64,000 nucleotides of DNA from Branchipolynoe longqiensis (taxonomy: Eukaryota > Annelida > Polychaeta > Phyllodocida > Polynoidae): assembly GCA_030323885.1 (NCBI GenBank), contig CM059194.1, positions 23,610,780 to 23,674,779 of the forward strand, given 5' to 3'. Below the pieces are notes generated by a model, which saw only the letters and a list, made by a program, of their open reading frames with translations, made no database searches and was not told the origin of the DNA. Shown here piece by piece: positions 43,426 to 53,699 of this stretch. The translations under genes and the position numbers were made by a program. Position 1 is the first letter of the stretch; every line of letters starts with the position of its first letter.

Positions 43426-44002
43426 TTAGTGTATGGTGGCACTCTCTAACAATTTAGAAACTCAATGTAACTACAGTAGATAACTAGTTTTTATGTGGAT
43501 GTAAATTGAAGTCACATATATGGCTTTCAAGTGTTAGCCATATTTTTTTATTACTTTATATATTATTATATATAAAATATTAGATTGGTCATTATAATCT
43601 ACTCATCATTAATCTGAATTATGGCTTATTTTGGAGATATTTGAAGTGAACGCATTCAAACTAATTTCGGCGAGCAAGCCAAATCTCCCGTCCTGGAACA
43701 TAAGATGTAGCACTATTTCCCGTCTAGCCATGTTCACATATATGGTGCTTGAAACTAGACTGAGACCAATGAGTCTCGGAGAGGTCACAAAATCGGCTTT
43801 TTTTTCTTTAGTTCTCATGTATAGACATATAACTTCCTCCAGTAATTGTGCAAAAAGCATATTATTGTAAATTCAGAATTATTCCTTATATGCAACACCA
43901 ATGGAGAAGTCCGTGCGCCATATGTAAGTCGGATAGATAGATCGGATAAAATCTAGGTAAGAGTTTTTATTTTTTAAATATATATTAATATCATCAGACT
44001 AT
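43426..44002. other. Spacer with a TTAA-MITE scrap
   Basis: 43570-43690 (AGATTGGTCATTATAATCTA, GAGATATTTGAAGTG) is a diverged middle piece of the TTAA-flanked MITE. The rest is unassigned. Confidence 0.45.
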
Positions 44003-44575
44003 AGCCATGTTCACACAGGGCAGTTAATTCGAATCATATAAATCGACTTGCCTAGTTCGGTTCACATTTGGCATGTGAATGCACGGCTGAGGCGGTTTAG
44101 GGCTGATTCGACTCATATAAATCGGATTTTATAAACCACCTAAGTAGGTGGTTTATATGAACCAAATTTTATGATTCGACTTATATCGCCCATGTGAATG
44201 CAACCGACTTACTTGAGGCGGATTAAGCACGTCACAGTCGAGACCTGGGTTTGTTGACTTTCCGGTAAATTTGCTATATGAAACTGCTAGCTGTGCACAT
44301 ATATTTTTTTCATCATTTATTTTTAGGGTTTCACTGCCCAGCAGAAGTTTTGACCGTTCCAAACCAATACGATTCAGTCCATACATATCTAGGTCGAACC
44401 CACTCTCTCGTGGTGACGTCGCCTAACTGAAAACTGGTGCTGGTCAGACTGGATTTGCTCATGTGCAGATATCGATTTCCGGCTAAAAGTACTGCATGTG
44501 TGAACACGACACTAAATCGATTCATATAAATCGACTTGTCTAAGTCGACATAAATTTTGCCCGTGTGAACACAGC
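44003..44575. mobile_element. Harbinger-type MITE, diverged ends
   Basis: The ends AGCCATGTTCACAC and inverse GTGTGAACACAGCT fit the family. Flanks TAT and ATA do not match exactly. Confidence 0.8.
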
Positions 44576-44884
44576 TATAATATGAAACTTTGAGAAATTC
44601 TACACTCCAGAAGTAGCAGGCTATCAAAGATAAGTATGTAAAGAATATTATTTAGTTTTCTAGATTGGGGATTGGTGTGAATAGGCACCTGTCGAGAGCA
44701 TAACAACCCAACACTTTTTATATAGAGAAGTTTATCAAGTCTGTCCAATGAAGAGTCGTGGAATGTTGGACATCAGACAAAAGTACCTGATCATGGCGTT
44801 AGCCCAAAATGTTGGCAAATGGTATGATGGCCCAACGCCAGTAAACTGTTGCTAACTGACAATTTAAATTGGTGTTGCGACATT

Positions 44885-45569
44885 AGCTGTGTTCACACAG
44901 ACACTTTAAATCAATTCATATAAATCGACTTGCCTAGTTCGACGCACATTTGCCGTGTGAATGCGATGCTGTGTCGATTTAGGGCTGAATCAATTTGTAT
45001 AAATCGGTTCATGGAAACCACCTATAGCTGTGTTCACACACGCACTTTAAATCGATTCATATAAATCGACTTGCCTAGTTCGACGCACATTTGCCGTGTG
45101 AATGTGAAGCTGTGTCGATTTAGGGCTGAATCGATTCGTATAAATCGGTTCATGGAAACCACCTATGTGAGGTAGTTTATATGAATCGATTTGGCTTGAG
45201 CGCGTCACGCACATGCGCAGTCGAGACCTTAGTTTGTTGACTTTCCGGTCGATCAAAAGCGCATATTATAGAATTTAGTCTATGAAACCGCTAGCTGTGC
45301 ACAGATATTTTTTTTCATCATTTATTTTTAGGGTTTCACTGCCCAGCAGAAGTTTTGACCGTTCCAAACCAATACGATTCAGTCCATACAGATCTAGGTC
45401 GAACCCACTCTCTACTGGCGACGTCGACTAACCGAAAGTGGCGCTGGTTAGAATGGACTTGCTCATGCGCAGATATCGATTTCCGGCTAAAAGTGTTGCA
45501 TGTGTGAAATCGATTCATATAAATCGATTTGTCTAAGTCGACATAAAAATTGTGTGTGTGAACACAGCT
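44885..45569. mobile_element. Harbinger-type MITE with internal tandem duplication, ATT duplication
   Basis: ATT flanks both sides (44882-44884 and 45570-45572). The first 137-140 bp from the left end are present twice in tandem (44885 and 45026), each starting AGCTGTGTTCACAC. Confidence 0.85.
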
Positions 45570-45615
45570 ATTGGTTCAATAGCCGTGGTCACACACACAA
45601 CTTTAGGCCGACTTA

Positions 45616-46068
45616 TACCCCATTCACATGAGGCCTGCGTTCGCTAACGATCGATTCGCGATGTCAAAACGTCCTCCTTGCACCCTCCTTACGCCCTGAT
45701 TGAGTGCTGTCGCCACAAGGACGCCAACCTCCCGGCGTCCATTTCGGGAATTTTGGACGCAAGGAGGTTGCTGCTGCTGCACGTGCAACCTCCTTACGTC
45801 CTGTTCCGGCGGTGCCATTCAAAATGGTTGGTGCCCTGGCGCCGCCCTGGCACCGTCCTGGGTTGGCGCCAACACATGCGATGCTGCAGTCACCATGTGG
45901 TCGGCGCTGACCTGGCGCCGACATGGCGCCGACATGGCACTGATCTGGCGCCGACCTGGCGCCTACAACGTATTTGAATCAATGTATCGAATGGAACGCT
46001 GGGTGGTTGGCATCCTTTTGGGCGTAAGGAGGTTGGCGGCGAACGCTGCCTCTCGTGTGACTGGGGTA
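45616..46068. mobile_element. Nested MITE with TTA duplication
   Basis: Inverted ends TACCCCATTCACATGAGG and TACCCCAGTCACACGAGAGG are flanked by TTA (45613-45615 and 46069-46071). It interrupts the left terminal region of the Harbinger element. The interior repeats TGGCGCCGACCTGGCGCC and CGTAAGGAGGTTG-type words. Confidence 0.85.
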
Positions 46069-46264
46069 TTAGATAAGGCGAACTAGATGAGGCGAACTAG
46101 TGGCGCGTTCACACACACCGAGTTTTAAAGTGTGTCGCATCTACACATGCATTATTTAGGCTGGTATGCTTCTATGGACAAGGGAAAGGTAGGCAGTCAC
46201 ATAACCTTTATTATCTGAAATGAAATGCTTAAAATGCTATATAATATGCTTAAAAACATTGAGC

Positions 46265-46330
46265 TATGTTTGTTGTTTGTTTGTTGTTGTTTTACGTTCT
46301 AGCAACATCTAAGGTCATATCAGGACGGGG
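46265..46330 (-). mobile_element. SINE-A tail fragment inside the Harbinger element
   Basis: TTTACGTTCTAGCAACATCT and CATATCAGGACGGG match the SINE-A 3' region. Confidence 0.6.
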
Positions 46331-46384
46331 CCTTGAGCTATGTGGGCTTTTATGTTTCTCCTCACTGTTTGTCTCACATACCAC

Positions 46385-46930
46385 TTTCGGCCGATTTAGT
46401 TAATGCAAAGTATATGAGGCGAACTACTCGGCCGTTTCCTGTTTACGTATCACCTTTTTTCACGACATATAAGCTATATTAAATGCTTAATAACGTTGAG
46501 CCATGGGGCCTTTTATGTTACATTCTCCTCAATGTAACTTCTTCTCACATACTACTTTAGGCCGATTTAGATAAGGCGAACTAGATGAGGCGAACTACTG
46601 GGCCCTTTTCCTGTTAATGTATCACCTTTTTTCCTGAAATATAAGCTATATAAAATGCTTAATAACGTTGAGCTATGTCGGCTTTTATGTTCCATTCTCC
46701 TCAATGTAACTTTTTCTCAAATACAACGTTAGGCCGATTTAGATAAGGCGAACTAGATGAGGTGAACTACTGGGCCGTTTCCTGTTTACGTATCACCTTT
46801 TTTTACCGAAATATAAGCTTTATCAAATACTTCATAACGCTGAGCTATGTCGGCTTTTATGTAACATTCTCCTCAATGTATCTTTTTCTCACATACAACT
46901 TTAGGCCGATTTAAATAAGGTGAACTAGTT
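46385..46930. repeat. Subterminal tandem repeats of the Harbinger element
   Basis: Units of about 171-174 bp each start with GGCCGATTTAGATAAGGCGA and contain TTTCCTGTTTACGTATCACC and TTATGTTACATTCTCCTCAA. Confidence 0.75.
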
Positions 46931-46979
46931 TGCAATTTCCTGTTTACGTACATCTTCTCATCTATCACCTTTTTTTCAG

Positions 46980-48183
46980 GTCCAGCCACTGGTGGTCTCA
47001 CATTGTGAATGTGACATTCAGGGAGCAAGACTGGATTGCCAACTTCCGAATGCGGAGGGAGACATTCCAGCATCTGGTCAATCAACTGAGAGTGCATATA
47101 GCGCTTGTCGATACACATATGAGAAGGTACTGCTCAATTCTATGTTGTCATACTTTTTGCATGTTTGCACTTCAAATATCTCTGAAAGTACCCATTTAAC
47201 ATACAAGTTATTTCAAACTAAAGTGACGTAGATTATAAAGCTAAATCTTATATATTGTTGTCATATCCGGACAGGTTGATTTCGGCACTATTTTCAGATG
47301 CGTTCCGGTTAAGTTTGTGTGGCAGTGACACTGTGGTTGCTGGCAACAGGATCAGGGTATCGAGGCGTGGGTCATCTATTTGGTATCGCTAAATCGACAT
47401 GATGCGAAATCATCCAGGAAACGTGCGCTGTCATCGTGCAGGTTCTGCTCCCCAAGTATATAAAAATGCCAAGTGCTGAGCGACTGACTGAGATCATCGA
47501 GGGTTATGAAACAAAATTTGGCTTTCCCAACTGTGGAGGGGTAATTGATGGCACACATATCCCCATCATTGCGCCGCAACATCACCACACCGACTACCAT
47601 AATAGAAAGGGGTACTATTCTATTGTGGCTCAGGTTGTGTGCGATCATGAATACCAGGTTTTGAACATTGCAGCCGGTTGGCCGGGTAGGGTCCATGATG
47701 CGACAGTGTTAGCAAACTCCTCCATCTTTGCCAAAGGTGAAGCGGGTGTCCTCTTCCCCAATAGGCCATTACACATAGGCAACACTAATGTCCCTGTCGT
47801 CCTTCTAGGCGACCCGGCATACCCTCTTCGTCCATGGCTGATGAAACCGTTTTCTGACACGGGCAGACGTACTGAGCAGAGAGGAGATTATGTTCAATTA
47901 CAGACTATCTCGTGCCAGAATGACGATTGAAAATACATTCGGCCGTTGTAAAGCGCGCTGGAGGATTCTCCAGCGCCTTACAGACATTACCACTGAAGAT
48001 GTCACGACAGTGATTCCGGCATGCTTCACACTGAACAACATATGTGAGGTACACAAGGAGGCGTTCAATGCGGAGTGGGATGGTGGGCTAAATGACCAAC
48101 CACAAAACATAGCGCATGATGTGGAAAATGAGGGGAATGGTATGGGAATACAGCAGGCATTCAGGGACTATTTTAGTGCTTAA
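46980..48183 (+). pseudogene. Harbinger DDE transposase, broken
   Basis: This enzyme cuts and joins transposon ends. Exon 46980-47126 (after TTTTTTTCAG, before GTACTG) encodes REQDWIANFRMRRETFQHLV. A second exon starts near 47298. Its first part (VTLWLLATGSGYRGVGHLFG) is interrupted by a frameshift and a TGA before CEIIQETCAVIVQ. From 47436 the frame is open: FPNCGGVIDGTHIPII (first Asp), VVLLGDPAYPLRPWLMKPF (second Asp). A further frame change leads to YRLSRARMTIENTFGRCKAR with the catalytic Glu, and a stop at 48183. A TTAA-MITE scrap (47153-47265, inverted) lies in the intron. The DDE residues survive but the reading frame does not. Confidence 0.85.
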
Positions 48184-48421
48184 GTAATATGACACAAAAC
48201 AGTCCTAGGAAACTACAAATCATTTTTATTCAATACATGCAACCATATAAAACGCTGGATGTCTGGAAGGAATGAAGTGTAGGAAAGTTCAAGTCAAGGC
48301 ACCAGTATAAAAAGTTTTGATATTTAATTTAGAATTTAAAAAGTTAGTGCTTTAGTATTTATAATTTTTTTTTTTTAAAGCAGTGATCTATTGGTATTCG
48401 TAGAAGGTGTTGTTAGGGCTG

Positions 48422-48749
48422 CTAGTGGATGGTGCGCCTGAGGGGTTTTGGGGGTGTCAGCAGTGTGATGCGCGTTATGCCCTCGGTCGTGGCACTTTGG
48501 AACTGCTGAGGCTGAGGCTGAGGCCGATTCATTGTCATCATCATGTGCATCATCTTCTCCTCGTGTTTCCTCTGCGCCTCCATGCAGGCCATTTCCCGTG
48601 CCTGCCGCCTGTCGTCTAGCTCGACCTGCATTTTCAGGCGCTTTGCCTCCGCTTCATGGAAGAGGGCGGCTGACTCGCGGACACAAACTGGGAAATGAGG
48701 CTGTCCATGAAGCGTTCGCTTTTCCCTGCCCCTTTTCTTTTGCATGTAG
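48422..48749 (-). pseudogene. Harbinger Myb-like protein, last exon
   Basis: It follows an acceptor TTTCTATTGCAG. It encodes a charged region (RLKMQVELDDRRQAREMACM) predicted as coiled coil, then MMHMMMTMNRPQPQPQQ. The position and composition match the C-terminal part of Harbinger Myb-like proteins. Confidence 0.65.
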
Positions 48750-48759
48750 CTGCAATAGA

Positions 48760-49300
48760 AACAAATCACTTTTTAGTCTATTAGCGCTAAATCGACTCAA
48801 CTAGTTTGCTGCTGTAGCATTTTAAGCCTGCTTCCTGGAAAATGGTTCATGAGGTTGATTAGTTAAGCCAACTTAGCCTAAGTCATTTTAAGTTATGTGG
48901 GTGGATAACATAATATTAATAAGGCAATGTTGACACCACTTTTTAGTCTATTAGTGCTAAATCAACTCAACTAGTTTGCTTCCTGTAAACTGGTTCATGA
49001 GGTTGATTAGTTAAGCCGACTTAGCCTAAGTTGGTTTAAGTTATGTGGGTGGATAACATAATATTAAGAAGGCAATGTTTACATCACTTTTTAGTCTATT
49101 AGTTAACCCGATTAGTTAACCCGACATAGCCTAGGTTGGTTGACATTATGTGTGTGGATAACATAATACTTTTTAGTCTATTAGCGCTAAATCGACGCAA
49201 CTAGTTTGCTTCATGTAAACTGGTTCATGCGGTTGAATATTTAACCCGACATAGCCTAAGTAGGTTTAAGTTATGTGTCTGGATCCCGTACTGATATGAC
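48760..49300. repeat. Tandem repeats in the Harbinger interior
   Basis: Units contain CACTTTTTAGTCTATTAG, ACTCAACTAGTTTGC and AACTGGTTCATGAGGTTGA, three to four copies with deletions. A SINE-A scrap ends the array (about 49282-49315). Confidence 0.7.
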
Positions 49301-49499
49301 CTGAGATGTTGCTTATATTACTAATGCAATGTATACAAGGCACAGTTGGACGAGGACGACCATTGTCCATAATTTTAATTTCCCTTGCTTAATCAACTAT
49401 TATATACATACAACATGTTTTTTAATTGAAATCCTTGGAAAGAAGTCGGTCGCTGTTTGGCCATGTTATGTTATCTCGCCATATATTCAATTGATTAGA

Positions 49500-49659
49500 A
49501 AAATGATTACTTGGCTGGGTGGCTTGGTTCGCCTGGCCGCCTGCTGGAGTCTGTGGAACGGGAGTGGCTGACCGTGAGGAGGCTTGACTCTCCACCTCCA
49601 CCTCCGCCTCCACCTCCGCCCCCACTACCATCTTGATTGGGGTGCCTCTGTAAGGTCCG
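49500..49659 (-). pseudogene. Harbinger Myb-like protein, middle exon
   Basis: After TTAACTTGCAG an exon-like segment reads GPYRGTPIKMVVGAEVEAEV followed by a Ser/Thr/Pro stretch. The 3' border was not fixed. Confidence 0.5.
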
Positions 49660-49973
49660 CTGCAAGTTAATAGTGTAAGTGATAGACTAAATAAATGGCA
49701 TGATTTGGGGGATACACATATATGCATGATCGACGAAACACACTGACCCCCTACAATAACTCACTTGGAATTGTAATTACTAACAATCATTATATAATGG
49801 GCTATCGACAGAGTAGTGAATCTGTTAGATATTCAGGCAGAATAGACTTTCGGGCAGAACAGAGATGTGTTACATGTTATATCTAAAGAAACAATCGGTT
49901 ATGTTGAATGACTTATCGGGACATGTTGCGAAAACAAAAAACACAACAAAAGTTATTTCAGCTTTGCCTTTAC

Positions 49974-50094
49974 CTTGCTCAACTAACATCTCATCAGTGT
50001 TGACGTAGTTGAGTGGTGCTGCGGTAGGCCTTGTGCCCAAAATAGCATTGAGTTCTTCGTACTAGCGGAATGTCTGCAGACCCCTGCCACTGCG
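49974..50094 (-). pseudogene. Harbinger Myb-like protein, second exon with stop
   Basis: The exon lies between an AG acceptor and a GTAAAG donor. It encodes RSGRGLQTFR, a TAG stop, then YEELNAILGTRPTAAPLNYV. This is the conserved linker after the Myb/trihelix domain in these proteins. The stop makes the gene non-functional unless read through. Confidence 0.7.
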
Positions 50095-50285
50095 ACTGAA
50101 AAGGAACAGGACATTATTAAAGACCTTGATCATAGGCTAACCGCTTCTCTACAAAATCGAAGTTTGTTTTGTATTTCCTGTGCTTGTGCGGGCCGATCTG
50201 GTATGTAATCGTCGTAAATATAATAATCGTCGTAAATATCATATTTCTCACCAGCTATTTGTCATAACAAAATAACCGTACTTAC

Positions 50286-50554
50286 TTGTTGTGGTCCCGA
50301 CACTTCTTGTAGGCCTGTGTCAGGCTTTTAATCTTTGTCCGACAGGACACGGCGTTGCACTTGGCCCTCCCCTCGCCACAAAGCCGGCTGAGCTTGCCTG
50401 CGATGCGCCGGTAGATATTTATGTTGCGGCCAGAGCTTTCCAGCTCAGACTGCACCTTATGATCTGCCCAAAGGTCAATCAGCAACCTCACTTCCTCGTC
50501 GTCCCAGTTATCATGGCGGAAATTTTCATGGGAGTTGGTGGCACACATAGACAT
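50286..50554 (-). pseudogene. Harbinger Myb/trihelix-like DNA-binding exon
   Basis: In PIF/Harbinger elements this protein binds subterminal DNA and brings the transposase to the nucleus. The start ATG is at 50554. NWDDEEVRLLIDLWADHKVQ begins the trihelix, YRRIAGKLSRLCG is the second helix and CRTKIKSLTQAYKKCRDHN the third. The exon ends at a GTAAGT donor. This exon is intact; the next one carries a stop. Confidence 0.8.
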
Positions 50555-50915
50555 GACGGCGGTTTTGCTTATGGTTTACTTAAGGTTTACTTTGTGATCG
50601 ACCGGAAAACAACAAACTCATCGCGTGAGTGCGCATGTGTGTGACGCGCTTAAGCCGCCTCAAGTAAACCGCTACCGTCCACACACACAAGATAGGCCGA
50701 CCCAAGGTAGTTCGCTTCATGTAAACTACCTCGCGACGCGGTGTCCTTGAGGCGAACTAGATGAGTCGACTCAGCCCTAATTCGCCTCAGCGTCGCGTCC
50801 ACACGGACAATGTGAGTCGACTTAGATGAAGCGAATTAGTTGAGGCGACTTAAGGTCTGTGTGTGAACGGGGCTAATGACTGTTTCTGATGGTCGGCTCG
50901 TGTTTCTAATTTCAG

Positions 50916-51159
50916 TGTCTGGTTTCGGTGAGTATGGTGCAACGTCTACTGGCAGTGGTTTCGAATACGCTCCAAATGTACTAGAACCTAAGTTGTCCAC
51001 TTCCATTCCAACCACAGGTGGGGACAATATACATGGGTGGATGCGTGACATTGCCCATACACCAAATCCAATTTCCAAATATCATGCTATCGACGGATGT
51101 GAGCTTAACGGCAAGGATATCATACAATATCATAACACGTGCCGAGAGATACTAGTGCA
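50916..51159 (+). CDS. Coding-like exon of unknown gene (weak MACPF-like resemblance)
   Basis: TTTCTAATTTCAG precedes an open segment reading SGFGEYGATSTGSGFEYAPN, then TTGGDNIHGWMRDIAHTPNP and ISKYHAIDGCELNGKDIIQY. The GGD...W...P-x-PI order resembles the region after the pore-forming core in MACPF/perforin-like proteins, but this is judgement by eye. The frame runs on into the TTAA-flanked MITE at 51163, so the natural 3' end is unclear. The Harbinger insertion ends 38 bp upstream. Other exons were not found. It could be a gene remnant. Confidence 0.35.
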
Positions 51160-51206
51160 CTTAAAGTTACATAGGCCAACAGTTTTGACTTTTTGTCAAT
51201 ATTTTA

Positions 51207-51885
51207 AGGCCCTGTCACATTACGGCGTATGGCGGGAGCATATTGAAAACCTACGTAAGTCCTGTGCGTGCCGGCCTATCATGACCTTTGGTGACCTATC
51301 GGGTGTTTTTGAGCGTATGCGTAACCTATGAGGAGCGTACGAGGAGTGTATGAGAACGTACTGTGACATTTTTTGACGGTTTTGATTGGCATATGGAACC
51401 TATGCGTAGCGTATGAGTCAAGATCGATGTCGAGACCTATGGCATACGCTTGGAATACGCTGTGCATACGCTAGGAGTACGCTCCCATACGTAACCCATA
51501 GGTTATGCGTACGCTACATACGCTAGAGATACGCCGGTGATGCAAGTTGAGCGTATGCGTAACCTATGCCGGCGCACCCCTAGCGTATGAGGAGCGTACA
51601 CCGGCGTATGAGGAGCATACACCGGCATATGAGTAGCGTATGAGTAGCATATGAGTAGCGTATGAGTAGCGTATGAACCATACGCTACCATAGGTCGAGA
51701 TTTTTTTAGCATGCACAAAACAATTTGGACGGACGGACGGGAGAAAGCGTATGGCAGCGTACAACGGCATACGCCGGCACATGACGGCCTATGCATAGCG
51801 TATGGCGGCATATGCCGACATATATAACGTAATGCGCCTACGCCGCCGTACGCTCCCGCAAAAAACGCTAATGTGACAGCCCCTT
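51207..51885. mobile_element. Cap-and-word MITE, GCGTATG type
   Basis: The cap AGGCCCTGTCACATTACGGC and the inverted right end AAGGGGCTGTCACATTAGCG are flanked by TA. The interior is dominated by GCGTATGAGTAGCGTATGA words and their inverses. Frames are artefacts. Confidence 0.85.
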
Positions 51886-51930
51886 TAGGTTGATCGTTAT
51901 TATCTATTTTGCTTTAAAATGACTAACTTA

Positions 51931-52558
51931 TACCCCTGTCACACTACGACATAACGAGCAAACGTAAGCCTGATGTGATCACGTTTCGTCATTACGTTGG
52001 GTTATGTTATGATGACGTCAGAATGACGTTAGACTGATGTCGAGTTATGTCACGTTATGTTGGCGCGCGTCAAGGTTTTGAACCTGTTCAAAACTTTTGA
52101 CGTAACTAAAACGTAAGGGTTTACGTTCGCCGCACGTTCTGTACACGTTCGGTGAACGTCAATGATGTTAAACGGACGTTAGTCAAACGCTGCTCACTAC
52201 GTTCAACTACGTTCCAATACATTGACCCACATTAAACCCGGTGGAAATGTCCACGCGGCGTAATGGGAACGTCAGGAGAACGTACGTTCAACGTTTCGCC
52301 ACTGTGTCATGACGTATGTAACGTCACGTAACGTAGTTCTGGCGATGGAATAACGTTCATAACATTCCGTGAGCGTAATGACGTTGTCCTCTCTCGTTGA
52401 ATGACAGTATCACTACGCTTTACCGACGTTACGCTCTCATCAACTACACTGCATCCACGTTCAACTTGTGCTGAAATTTGCATACTATGCCGAGAAGTTC
52501 AACATTCTTCACGTTCTCCCTACCCTGACGTCGTTACGTCGTAGTGTGACAGGGCCTT
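51931..52558. mobile_element. Cap-and-word MITE, ACGTT type
   Basis: Ends TACCCCTGTCACACTACGAC and AAGGCCCTGTCACACTACGA (inverted) are flanked by TA. The interior is filled with ACGTT, GAACGT and AACGTCA words in both orientations. Confidence 0.88.
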
Positions 52559-52734
52559 TAGGAGATATTTGAAGTGTAATTAAACTTCTAAATTAATTTT
52601 GTCACGCTTGTCAAGCAGTACGGTCACGACTCAGGACATCGGATCCAATCAGATACTACCTTACATGGCGTCCAATGAGAGGGGCTGTTTCTGGAGGCCA
52701 TGGAACTACAAAATGCCAGACACCCCCATACTAA

Positions 52735-53288
52735 AGCCGTGTTCACACCCACAACTTTAGGCCGAACTAGATAAGGTGAACTAGATGAGGCGAACTAGTG
52801 TCGTGTCCACACACGGAGCGGATTAAGGCGGAAATTGATATCTGCGCATGAGCAAGTCCATACTAACCAGCGCCAGTTTCGGTTAATCGACGTCGGCAGA
52901 GAGAGTGTGGGTTCGACCTAGATCTGTTTCGGCTGAATTGTATTGTTTTGGAACAGTCAAAACTTTGGCTGGGCAGTGAAACCCTACAAATAAATGCTGA
53001 AAAAAATATCTGTGCACAGCTAGCGGTTTCATAGACCAAATTATATTATATAGTATAACGTGCTTAATCCGCCTCAAGTAAGTCAGTTGCATTCACACAA
53101 GCAAGATGGGCCGACCCAAGCTAGTTCGCTTCATTTAAACCACCACGCGAGGCGAACTAGATGAGGCGAACTAGATGCGGCGACTCAGCCCTAATCCGCC
53201 TCAACATCGGGTTCACACGGCCAATGTGAGCCGACTTAGATTAGGCGAACTAGATGAGGCGAGTTAACGCCGAGGTGTGAACACGGCT
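52735..53288. mobile_element. Harbinger-type MITE upstream of APRT
   Basis: AGCCGTGTTCACAC and its inverse end the element. Flanks are TAA and TTA, so the duplication is not exact. It ends about 310 bp before the APRT start codon. Confidence 0.85.
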
Positions 53289-53597
53289 TTAGCTTGTGAA
53301 TCTGAAAGCTGGCATTGTACATTGGATATGTTCCCCATCTGCTATGTTGTTTTCAAGTGACATCTTCATGATCTTGAGATGCCAGTTTTAAATCTAACTA
53401 CCTTCAACCACTAAACTTTCCTCTCCAACCTTACTCTCTGTATATATAGTATATCAGTTCTGTACACGCATAATTCAAATGGCGGTAATAAAAACGCTAA
53501 CATGACACCGGAAGTAATCCATAATCGTGGCGTGTCCAAAGCCAAAGGTGAACTTGGTAAATAAAACAAACTGCGCCAAGATCAGCAAGCTGTCAAC
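53289..53597 (+). promoter_or_regulatory. APRT upstream region
   Basis: A TATATATAG stretch lies at about 53442-53450, roughly 150 bp before the ATG. No other motif is secure. The 5'UTR start is unknown. Confidence 0.35.
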
Positions 53598-53689
53598 ATG
53601 AGCAAAGACACCGAAGAAGAACGAATAAGTGCGATAAAGAATTTGATAGGGGCATGGCCAGACTTCCCGAAGAATGGAATTTTGTTCAG
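53598..53689 (+). CDS. aprt: Adenine phosphoribosyltransferase, exon 1
   Basis: APRT converts adenine and PRPP to AMP in purine salvage in the cytosol. Exon 1 encodes residues 1-30 and two bases of codon 31. It ends in PDFPKNGILF, the conserved N-terminal motif of APRT (PDFP.PGV.FRD). The ATG has A at -3. The exon ends CAG|GTAAAG and joins exon 2 with the correct phase, restoring FRD. The protein begins slightly longer than in many animals. The intron after it is about 8.9 kb and packed with repeats. Confidence 0.85.
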
Positions 53690-53699
53690 GTAAAGCCAA

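Larger units (their letters stand above)
45581..50874. mobile_element. PIF/Harbinger transposon, degenerate former autonomous copy
   Basis: Ends AGCCGTGGTCACACACAC and an inverted TGTGTGTGAACGGGGCT are flanked by AAT (45578-45580 and 50875-50877). It carries remains of both genes known for this superfamily, a DDE transposase (+ strand) and a Myb/trihelix-like protein (- strand), convergently arranged. Four about 172-bp tandem repeats (46385-46930) and three to four about 90-180-bp repeats (48760-49300) fill non-coding parts. Both genes carry stops or frameshifts, so this copy should no longer move unaided. The MITEs at 33.5, 40.9, 44.0, 44.9, 52.7 and 58.9 kb share its ends. Confidence 0.9.
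51163..52640 (+). mobile_element. TTAA-flanked MITE split by two nested MITEs
   Basis: TTAA at 51159-51162 precedes AGTTACATAGGCCAACAG. Family sequence resumes at 51886-51930 (GGTTGATCGTTATTATCTA) and at 52559 (GGAGATATTTGAAGTG). The right end is lost. Confidence 0.75.

Noticed and set aside
48407..48804. Plus-strand frames over the Myb-like protein exon
   Set aside because: They are antisense to the coiled-coil exon, which has the better family match and a splice acceptor.
51200..51811. Frames rich in Tyr-Ala-Thr across the GCGTATG MITE
   Set aside because: Produced by the repeated word; no domain.
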